From an uncultured Prevotellaceae bacterium (lineage in GTDB: Bacteria > Bacteroidota > Bacteroidia > Bacteroidales > Bacteroidaceae): a stretch of DNA of 64,000 nucleotides. A program made the translations under genes and the position numbers. Under the pieces are notes generated by a model, which ran no database searches, was not told where the DNA came from, and was given only the letters and a program-made list of their open reading frames with translations. The DNA is taken from positions 1 through 64,000 of the forward strand of contig CAMVOK010000002.1 in NCBI GenBank assembly GCA_947169115.1, in the 5' to 3' direction. Below, in pieces: positions 56,476 to 64,000 of this stretch. How positions within the stretch are numbered: the first letter of the stretch is position 1; each line of letters opens with the position of its first letter.

Positions 56476-57663
56476 TTACTTCAGCACGCCCAGTTCTTTG
56501 CCTACTTTGATGAAGGCATTGATGCACTTGTCGAGGTGTTCACGACGGTGACCAGCTGAGAGCTGCACGCGGATGCGAGCCTGTCCCTTCGGAACAACGG
56601 GATAGTAGAAGCCCGTGACGTAGATGCCTTCTTCCTGCATCTTGGCGGCAAATACCTGTGACAGCTTGGCATCGTAGAGCATGACAGCACAGATGGCACT
56701 CTGTGTGGGCTTGATGTCGAAGCCGGCAGCCATCATCTTGTCGCGGAAGTAGTTGACGTTCTCTACCAAACGGTCGTGTAGCTCGTTGCTCTCCTTGAGC
56801 ATCTTGAAGACTTCGAGACTGGCACCAATGATACCGGGAGCCAGGGAGTTGGAGAACAGATAAGGACGACTGCGCTGGCGCAAGAGGTCGATGATTTCCT
56901 TACGGCCTGTCGTGAAGCCTCCCAGAGCACCACCGAAGGCTTTGCCTAATGTGCCCGTGTAGATGTCAACACGACCGTAGGTGTTGTAGAACTCGCTTAC
57001 GCCGTGGCCTGTTGCACCTACCACACCTGCCGAGTGGCTCTCGTCCACCATCACCAGGGCATCGTACTTTTCTGCCAGGTCGCAAATCTTGTCCATAGGA
57101 GCAACGTTGCCGTCCATGGAGAACACGCCATCGGTAACCACGATGCGGAAACGTTGTGCCTGTGCCTCTTGCAGACACTTCTCCAGTTCTGCCATATCGG
57201 CATTGGCATAGCGATAGCGCTTAGCCTTGCAAAGACGTACACCGTCAATAATCGAAGCATGGTTCAGGGCATCCGAGATTATGGCATCCTCCTCGGTCAA
57301 CAGAGGTTCAAACACACCACCATTGGCATCGAAACAAGCCGCATAGAGGATGGTATCCTCCGTCTTGAAGTAATCGCTGATGGCAGCCTCCAGTTGCTTG
57401 TGAATGTCCTGTGTGCCACAGATGAAACGTACACTCGACATACCGAAGCCACGTTCGTCCATCATCTTCTTGCTGGCCTCGATGAGCCGTGGATGGTTGG
57501 AGAGGCCCAGATAGTTATTGGCACAGAAGTTGAGTACTTCCTGGCCTTTTACTTGAATGGCAGCCTGCTGTGGGGTCTCAATGAGGCGTTCCTCCTTATA
57601 GAGGCCAGCCTCGCGAATCTCGGCCAGTGTCTGGCAGAGGTGTTCTTTCATTTTTCCGTACAT
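56476..57663 (-). CDS. kbl: Glycine C-acetyltransferase (2-amino-3-ketobutyrate CoA ligase)
   Basis: NFCANNYLGLSNHP; DGVFSMDGNVAPMDKICDLAEKYDALVMVDESHSAGVVG. Confidence 0.94.
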   Translation of the reverse strand: MYGKMKEHLCQTLAEIREAGLYKEERLIETPQQAAIQVKGQEVLNFCANNYLGLSNHPRLIEASKKMMDERGFGMSSVRFICGTQDIHKQLEAAISDYFKTEDTILYAACFDANGGVFEPLLTEEDAIISDALNHASIIDGVRLCKAKRYRYANADMAELEKCLQEAQAQRFRIVVTDGVFSMDGNVAPMDKICDLAEKYDALVMVDESHSAGVVGATGHGVSEFYNTYGRVDIYTGTLGKAFGGALGGFTTGRKEIIDLLRQRSRPYLFSNSLAPGIIGASLEVFKMLKESNELHDRLVENVNYFRDKMMAAGFDIKPTQSAICAVMLYDAKLSQVFAAKMQEEGIYVTGFYYPVVPKGQARIRVQLSAGHRREHLDKCINAFIKVGKELGVLK

Positions 57664-57722
57664 GATTTAGAAGTTTAGAAGATTAGAAGTTTAGAGGTTT
57701 AGGGATTTAGAAGTTTAGAAGC

Positions 57723-57857
57723 CTCACCCCCAACCCCTCTCCGAAGGGCGAGGGGAGTGTTTACTACTAATAGTGACAATTTAATTTTTCTCTTTTAATT
57801 TTTAATTTTTAACTCTTAACTAAGGTTCCCCTCCCCAGGTAGGGTCGGGGTGGGCCT
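57723..57857. repeat. Degenerate G/C-rich inverted-repeat element
   Basis: CACCCCCAACCCCTCTCCGAAGGG... and ...TTCCCCTCCCCAGGTAGGGTCGGGGTGGG. Confidence 0.6.
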
Positions 57858-57930
57858 TGGGTTTAATGTTTTTCGTGGTAAAGGTAAGAAATAATTCTTA
57901 AATCTTCACTCTTAATTCTTATTTTTTTCA

Positions 57931-57938
57931 TATCTTTG
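57931..57938 (+). promoter_or_regulatory. Bacteroidetes -7 element TATCTTTG
   Basis: TAnnTTTG match upstream of tdh. Confidence 0.7.
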
Positions 57939-57970
57939 TGTCGCAAAATACATATAAAGTATATAATACT

Positions 57971-58924
57971 ATGAAGAACATTCTTGTAATTGGTTCGACG
58001 GGTCAGATTGGCTCGGAGTTGACCCGTGAGTTGAGAAAACGTTATGGAGGTAGCCATGTAGTTGCCGGTTACATTGTCGGAGCAGAGCCAAAGGGAGATT
58101 TGCTTGAAGGTGGTCCGGCTGCCATAGCTGATGTGACGGATGCCCAGCATATCGCCGACGTAGTGGAAGAGTTCAAGATTGATACCATTTACAACTTGGC
58201 TGCTCTGTTGAGCGTAGTGGCAGAAAGTCGTCCTCGTTTGGCCTGGAAGATTGGTATTGACGGATTGTGGAAGGTATTGGAAGTTGCCCGTACCCACAAC
58301 TGTTCTGTCTTCACGCCCAGTTCTATAGGTTCTTTCGGTAAGGACACTCCCCACGACAATACTCCGCAGGACACCATACAGCGTCCGCGTACCATTTATG
58401 GCATCTCGAAGGTAACTACAGAACTCTTGAGCGACTATTATCAGCTGAAGTATGGGGTGGACACCCGTTCGGTACGTTTCCCCGGCGTTATCTCTTATGT
58501 GACTCTCCCGGGCGGAGGCACCACTGACTATGCCGTGGATATCTACTATTCAGCTGTTCGTGGTGAGAAGTTCGTTTGTCCGATAGGGAAGGGTACGTTC
58601 ATGGATATGATATACATGCCCGATGCCCTGAAGGCTGCCATCGACATCATGGAGGCTGATCCTGCTCGCCTTGTGCATCACAACGGCTTCAATGTGGCAT
58701 CGATGAGTTTCGACCCCGAAATCATATACCAGGCCATCAAGAAATACAAGCCCGAGTTTGAGATGGAATATCAGGTTGACCCACTGCGTCAGTCGATTGC
58801 AGACTCGTGGCCCAACAAGATGGATGACTCGTGTGCACGTAACGAATGGGATTGGAAGCCTGATTATGACTTGGATGCCATGACCGTGGATATGCTTAAG
58901 AACCTGGAGATTCGCCTGAAATAA
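57971..58924 (+). CDS. NAD-dependent epimerase-type L-threonine 3-dehydrogenase
   Basis: NILVIGSTGQIGSELTREL; YGISKVTTELL; divergent from kbl. Confidence 0.85.
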   Translation: MKNILVIGSTGQIGSELTRELRKRYGGSHVVAGYIVGAEPKGDLLEGGPAAIADVTDAQHIADVVEEFKIDTIYNLAALLSVVAESRPRLAWKIGIDGLWKVLEVARTHNCSVFTPSSIGSFGKDTPHDNTPQDTIQRPRTIYGISKVTTELLSDYYQLKYGVDTRSVRFPGVISYVTLPGGGTTDYAVDIYYSAVRGEKFVCPIGKGTFMDMIYMPDALKAAIDIMEADPARLVHHNGFNVASMSFDPEIIYQAIKKYKPEFEMEYQVDPLRQSIADSWPNKMDDSCARNEWDWKPDYDLDAMTVDMLKNLEIRLK

Positions 58925-58931
58925 TAGGCAC

Positions 58932-60035
58932 TTATTCCGAGAGCAAAACCCTCTGGTAGAATTGTTCGTACTTTCGCGCCACTGTGACATAGTCATGGTG
59001 GCGTTTTATGTATTCGATGCTTTGCTGTTTTAGGAAAGGAATGCGCTCGGGATGTAAAACGAGTTTCTCTACCTCCTCATAAACGCTTTCGTAGGTGGGC
59101 AGGACATTGATGATGGGACGTAGTTCTTCCTCGTGGATGATCTCGTAATTCTCAGGCTCGCCGCCTCCAATACATATTATGCCCTTGCTCATGGCTTCCA
59201 GCGGATTCATGGAGGGTGTGTAGCTGTAGAGTTGGTCGAGGATGGCATCGCAGCCTTCCATCATCTTTGTATATTCCGTAAAGGGAACCGAAACAGCCAC
59301 ATGCAGTTCTGCACGCTCAGGATATTTCCTTACAACCTCCTGTGCTGCACGGAGCATGATGTCGGTGCCTTTGTATTCGCTTCGCCCTTCATGAATGCCA
59401 ATGAACAAATGAACCCTCTCGGGAGGTGCCTGTGATACGGATATGTTTTTAGGCTTGATGGGGAAGGGAATGAAGCATGTCTTCTCGGGGAAATGGGGGT
59501 GATAGCACACGTGGTATTCGTAGAGACCCGTAACAATGCCGTCGCAGTCTTGGGCTATGAATTTATTCAGACGTTCCTTTGCCGTTCCCATCCAGTCTTT
59601 ACGTTCTTTCTCTGCCGATGGGTTGTGACGATGCTCCTTGCCCATATTGAAATCGCTATAGCGCAGGGGCATGGTAGTGTCGCAGGTATTTACCCAATAC
59701 CAGTCCATACCAAAAGCACCCAGGATAATCTTCTTGTTGTGCCTTCTCAGATAACGGTATATGGGAAAGATGCGTTCTGCTTTAATCTCCAGAAACATGG
59801 GGTTGATGAGCTGCACAATGTCGTAGCCACGGAGCTTCGGCAATGTGGCATATAACTTCAGCATAAACTTGATGCCGCCCCATTTGCCAGGGATTCGCAC
59901 GAGGTCAATGTCGCGGGGATAGTCCTTCCAGAAATCTCCGTTCGATACCACGGTTACCTTATGTCCAAGTTGGCGGAGTCCATCGGCCAGCGTGGCATGT
60001 ACATTGCTATATTCTCCTATAAGTAGTATCTTCAT
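58932..60035 (-). CDS. Glycosyltransferase (GT4-like)
   Basis: MKILLIGEYSNVHATLADGLRQLGHKVTVVSNGD; NPLEAMSKGIICIGGGEPE. Confidence 0.82.
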   Translation of the reverse strand: MKILLIGEYSNVHATLADGLRQLGHKVTVVSNGDFWKDYPRDIDLVRIPGKWGGIKFMLKLYATLPKLRGYDIVQLINPMFLEIKAERIFPIYRYLRRHNKKIILGAFGMDWYWVNTCDTTMPLRYSDFNMGKEHRHNPSAEKERKDWMGTAKERLNKFIAQDCDGIVTGLYEYHVCYHPHFPEKTCFIPFPIKPKNISVSQAPPERVHLFIGIHEGRSEYKGTDIMLRAAQEVVRKYPERAELHVAVSVPFTEYTKMMEGCDAILDQLYSYTPSMNPLEAMSKGIICIGGGEPENYEIIHEEELRPIINVLPTYESVYEEVEKLVLHPERIPFLKQQSIEYIKRHHDYVTVARKYEQFYQRVLLSE

Positions 60036-61009
60036 ACGTTTTTGGGAAGTAATGCATATAAGAGTTTGCGTCCGAATCTGCTTAATGTGATTCTCCTGAA
60101 CCACTTGTATTTTAGTGTGTAGTTACGGTAGGGGAGGGGGAATAGTCCTTGTTCGGTGAGTGCCTTGACGCGTTTTTCTATCTGAGGAAAGCTGGGTAAA
60201 TGCGTTAAGGCGTTGTACAGATAGTCCATGGTCAGTTGGGCAACCCGTCTCTCCAGGGCTTCTGCCTCAATGCCCTTCTTCGTTTGGCAGGTCTGCTTGA
60301 GGCGCAGAATGACGTTAAGGTTCTCATTTAACCTTTCCTGTACATTACTTATGTGTAAGGCGGACATTGAATGCTGACGGTAGAAATAGGCTGTGGCTGT
60401 GGTATGGATGGTCTTGCCGGCTTGCAGTATAAGTTGGGGAGTAAATTCCTCATCCTCGCCGTATCTTACCCCCTTGGTAAATCGCAGTGTCTTGAGGACA
60501 TCCCGACGGAAGGCATATCCCCATACTGCACCACGTATGTTATGTTTGAGCATGTACATACATCCTGATTCTGCTTCCTCCTCACGATAGGGCGTATGGG
60601 CAGTTTTGTTATTGCACGTATGATTGAACAGGATCAAGTCTGCTTGTCTCTGTCGCATGAGTGCGATGCAATGTGAATAGCCCTCTGAAATCAGGTAGTC
60701 GTCTCCGTCAATAAACTGTATGTATTGTCCGTTGGCCATTTGCAGGCCTGTGTTCCGGGCCTCGCTGACTCCTTGATGGAGGGTTCTGATATAAACAACA
60801 GAATGGCGGAACCTTTCTATGGCCTTCTTCGGGGATGGATTGCTGCCGTCGTCAATGAGTATGATTTCCCGCTCGTCGGGAGATAGGGGAAGCGAAAGGA
60901 TGCTTTCGATACACTGGGAGAGCATATCGATGGGAGTATTATAGAAGGGCACAATGAAACTAATCAGTTTCGTCCCGTTATCCAGCGCAGTAACTTGTTT
61001 ATTTGGCAT
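60032..61009 (-). CDS. Glycosyltransferase family 2
   Basis: SFIVPFYNTPIDMLSQCIESIL; IDDGSNPSPK; ISEARNTG-like VSEARNTGLQMANGQYIQFIDGDDYL. Confidence 0.9.
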   Translation of the reverse strand: MPNKQVTALDNGTKLISFIVPFYNTPIDMLSQCIESILSLPLSPDEREIILIDDGSNPSPKKAIERFRHSVVYIRTLHQGVSEARNTGLQMANGQYIQFIDGDDYLISEGYSHCIALMRQRQADLILFNHTCNNKTAHTPYREEEAESGCMYMLKHNIRGAVWGYAFRRDVLKTLRFTKGVRYGEDEEFTPQLILQAGKTIHTTATAYFYRQHSMSALHISNVQERLNENLNVILRLKQTCQTKKGIEAEALERRVAQLTMDYLYNALTHLPSFPQIEKRVKALTEQGLFPLPYRNYTLKYKWFRRITLSRFGRKLLYALLPKNV

Positions 61010-61854
61010 GTTCTTTTCAGTCCAAATAGTTGTAAAAGGGTGAGTTTGGGTGTGCCCCAGTATGGCAATACGGGTAATATGGGCTCCTTGCCTGTATGCT
61101 CATACACATACAGTTGTAAGTTCAGCAGATAGGCATAGTAAGCGCGGTCAACCTTTTGGGTGTCTAACGTAGCAAGGTGAGCTTCAAAAAGTTCTTCGAG
61201 ACCGCTGCTTTCAGAATGGGAGGTGATACCTGTGTGATTATAGGTATATACATACATCCCCTTGTCGGTCGTGGCTAAGAGTTTCACTTTTTGGAGTATC
61301 GTTGGATAAGCCCATACGTCCTCGAATTTCTTCCCGATGGGGTAGCGTATGTCCTGAAACAGTCTGCGACTGTATATCTTGTTCCAGGCATAAGTGTGTC
61401 TGTAGGCCTGTGTCTCAAGCCAATACTGATGCATGTCGGAGTACACCTTTGGGGTGAAGGTCAGTATGTGTTGCCTGGGCGAGCCTTTATGAACACATAC
61501 GGGGTATTCTATCATGTCATATTCGGGGTGTTCCGTAAGGATTCCCAATAATGTCTGATAGGTAAACGGAGTTATGTAGTCGTCACTGTCTATAAATGTT
61601 ATATATTCGCCCTGGGCAACATCGATACCTGCATTCCGTGCATCGCTTAGACCTCCGTTCTGCTTGTGGATGACACGTATCCGACTGTCTTGTCGGGCAT
61701 ATCTTTCACAAATCTCCGGTGAGGTATCAGGAGAACCGTCGTTGACCAATATTAACTCGTAGTCACATCCTGTCTGGGACAATACACTTTCTATGCAACG
61801 TGAAAGTGTATCCTCCACACAGTAAACAGGTATGATAATGCTGAGCTTCACCAA
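60964..61854 (-). CDS. Glycosyltransferase family 2
   Basis: LSIIIPVYCVEDTLSRCIESVLSQT; VNDGSPDTSPEIC; LSDARNAGIDVAQGEYITFIDSDDYI. Confidence 0.92.
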   Translation of the reverse strand: MVKLSIIIPVYCVEDTLSRCIESVLSQTGCDYELILVNDGSPDTSPEICERYARQDSRIRVIHKQNGGLSDARNAGIDVAQGEYITFIDSDDYITPFTYQTLLGILTEHPEYDMIEYPVCVHKGSPRQHILTFTPKVYSDMHQYWLETQAYRHTYAWNKIYSRRLFQDIRYPIGKKFEDVWAYPTILQKVKLLATTDKGMYVYTYNHTGITSHSESSGLEELFEAHLATLDTQKVDRAYYAYLLNLQLYVYEHTGKEPILPVLPYWGTPKLTLLQLFGLKRTCQINKLLRWITGRN

Positions 61855-61915
61855 AGTATTTTAAGAGGGTATCAATACCTGAATGCATTGATACCCTCCC
61901 TTGTCTTTTGATTCG

Positions 61916-64000
61916 TTATTTGATTACTTGCTTCTTCTTGCCTACAATATAGAGGCCACGTGTGGGCTTGACTACACGGCGACCCTGCAAGTCGTAGGTG
62001 ACTTGCTGAGCGGTGTCGGCATCAATGTCTTGTATGCCATCGGGGTCAAGCACAGTCAGTGTTCCGTTTTCATAGGTGATTTCATAGTTCTGGGCTTCTG
62101 CACCATATACACGGATTTCATATACACCGGCAGGACTTTCCGGAGTCGCATCACATTCGATGGTAGGCTGCTGAATCAGGACATCTGCCTTTTCACGGTT
62201 CTTAAAGCTCCGATAGGTTACCTCAAACGTGGGATTCTCTTCACCCTTATTGCGGGTATATGACTTGGCTATGATGTTAAGAGGAGCACGCTCAACCGTC
62301 ATCTTACCACTTACGGTAACCAAAGCATGAGTCGTAATGGTACCTGGCTCAACGGTGATTTCGTAATCTCCTACGGGAGTTGTTGCTTCGGCTGTACAAG
62401 TCAAGGTAGGTTCGCCGTTTACAGGGGCTCCCGTGACATTGTAGGTGAACTTACTATTCGTTTTTCCATATACGCGCGAAGCATCATCTGCCGTAACCGT
62501 AGGAATGCCCGTGAACTCTTCGATGGTGCTCTGCCCCCATGTGGCATCATTGCCGTAGGCTTCCATCTGGTTCTTGGGAACAAATGTCTTGAGGGTGCTG
62601 GGGAGCGTTGTGGAAGTGGCATCCACAAGGGCTGTGGCAGCAGGCAGGGCTATATACTTCAACTTAGAACAGCTGGTGAACGCATTGGCACCTATTGTTT
62701 GAACTCCAGCGGGAATGTAAAGCGATACCATGGAAGAGCAGCTCTTGAAGGCTTCGCCGGGAATCTCTGAGATGCCCGTGAAGTATTGCAATTCATCCAG
62801 ACTCTTTAGGGAAACGCTGCGGAAGGTTGTACCAATGTCAGTAACAGCAGCGGCTTCCTCCAGGCTGAACTCGTCATCCTCATTCTGGTCCCAAGCGTTC
62901 AGACAAGTGGACTTGGCCTTGCTGTCAACGAAATCAATGTAATGAAGCTTGTTGCGTAGTGACAAGATGGCTTCGTTGATTTCAGCCTCCGTGCTTTCAA
63001 AGTTGTCATATACGTTGTGTTCTGCTGTGGCTTCAATGCCCTTTGCATCAGCGCGGTCGAGCAGAAGTTTCAGATCCTGACTTAGGGCAAAGAAGGCTTG
63101 GGCTGCTTTTACTTCGTCCACACCGATGAATGCCCATTGGCATCCGAGCGTATTCGAACTGTAACGAACATCCCAGTATAATCCGTATGTGCCATTAGCA
63201 GCATTGGTGGAATGATAGTAGTCAGTTCCGAGATATTCCCCTTCGGTATATGTGGCATCGGTTGAAGGCACCTGGAAGGTATATACATTCTCCTTGCCTG
63301 CTACTGGCATAACCTTCCAATAGGCTTTGGACGATACGCTGCTACCATCGGCAAAGCAGGTCTTTATACCATCGCCAACTTTCGTGTCTGTGTCGGTTCG
63401 GAACAGGATGCCATTGCTGGAAGAGAGGTAATATACGCTTTCAGCCATGGAGCTGCTGCGCTTCAACTGGTATATGGCACCATTGAGGGCAACCACAGCT
63501 TGTGTTCCATAAGCTTCTCCCTTTGATATGCTCTTCAGCATGTCCAGGTTGAGGACATATACGTCCTTGTTCTCCGTGAGGGGTGAGTATTCGACAGCCT
63601 GAACGGCACGCATCTCGCGAATCTCTCCGAACTGCTTCCATACGTCTGCTTTCTCGTATAGTTTCTTAGAACCGTAAGGAACGTAGAGTATGACATTCGA
63701 AAGGGTTACATTGTAGAAGACGTTGTCGCCAATGTCAATATAAGAGGGGTCTGTTACTGCCAGACGCACTTCCTTGAGTTTCTTGCAACCGCTGAAGACC
63801 TCGTTGCCGATGAGTGTGACATTGCTTCCAATCTCTATGGTTTCAAGCTTGGAGCATCCCATAAAGGCACGATAGTAGATGTTGACAACATCAGAAGGCA
63901 GTATGACGCGTTCCAGAGAGGTACAGCCCTTGAAAGAATTGCCGCTGATGTCGTTTGCACCCGTGAAGTATTGCAGGTCGCTAAGGTCTTTTATCAGTGT
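61916..64000 (-). CDS. BspA-like LRR_5 protein with MBG-like domains (5' end outside window)
   Basis: LRR_5 repeats; VYGKTNSKFTYNVTGAP; frame open from 63862 to window edge; C-terminal YDLQGRR motif. Confidence 0.88.
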   Translation of the reverse strand, partial: TLIKDLSDLQYFTGANDISGNSFKGCTSLERVILPSDVVNIYYRAFMGCSKLETIEIGSNVTLIGNEVFSGCKKLKEVRLAVTDPSYIDIGDNVFYNVTLSNVILYVPYGSKKLYEKADVWKQFGEIREMRAVQAVEYSPLTENKDVYVLNLDMLKSISKGEAYGTQAVVALNGAIYQLKRSSSMAESVYYLSSSNGILFRTDTDTKVGDGIKTCFADGSSVSSKAYWKVMPVAGKENVYTFQVPSTDATYTEGEYLGTDYYHSTNAANGTYGLYWDVRYSSNTLGCQWAFIGVDEVKAAQAFFALSQDLKLLLDRADAKGIEATAEHNVYDNFESTEAEINEAILSLRNKLHYIDFVDSKAKSTCLNAWDQNEDDEFSLEEAAAVTDIGTTFRSVSLKSLDELQYFTGISEIPGEAFKSCSSMVSLYIPAGVQTIGANAFTSCSKLKYIALPAATALVDATSTTLPSTLKTFVPKNQMEAYGNDATWGQSTIEEFTGIPTVTADDASRVYGKTNSKFTYNVTGAPVNGEPTLTCTAEATTPVGDYEITVEPGTITTHALVTVSGKMTVERAPLNIIAKSYTRNKGEENPTFEVTYRSFKNREKADVLIQQPTIECDATPESPAGVYEIRVYGAEAQNYEITYENGTLTVLDPDGIQDIDADTAQQVTYDLQGRRVVKPTRGLYIVGKKKQVIK

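Overview
Chromosomal window from a Bacteroidales (Prevotella-like) bacterium. This is judged from protein families, TAnnTTTG promoters, and a multi-domain S16 with an acidic/Ala-rich tail. Most of it is ordinary housekeeping: sdaA, purU, rlmD, prs, rmuC, rpsP, an rnfBCDGEA operon behind an RseC-like gene, galE, folB, miaA, glycogen-metabolism genes, smpB, metH, tgt, lon, rpmB/rpmG, and kbl/tdh. The accessory signal is concentrated in four places. (1) Two loci, about 24.0-27.9 kb (BspA-like LRR protein) and 53.8-56.4 kb (lipoprotein), share one layout: a 44-bp-period TGTGACA palindrome array, a promoter, a ~180-nt structured leader RNA whose helices co-vary between copies, the surface-protein gene, and a long 3' hairpin that is nearly the same sequence in both. 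(2) The lipoprotein ends in what looks like a diversity-generating-retroelement (DGR) variable region, with no RT or template repeat in the window. (3) A four-helix-bundle (S23/IVS-type) ORF sits in inverted repeats at the end of the rnf operon, and ORF-less copies of those repeats fill the rnfG-rnfE and rnfE-rnfA gaps. (4) Several families of ~9-10-nt word-like repeats and G/C-rich inverted repeats occur in intergenic gaps and also appear in-frame inside metH, a lipid kinase, rnfB, a GH105-like gene and the BspA gene. Other oddities are a possible integrase/C13-peptidase chimera, a stand-alone NrdJ C-terminal domain, and a 49-aa peptide ORF missing from the ORF track. All calls are by reading only; no searches or folding were run.
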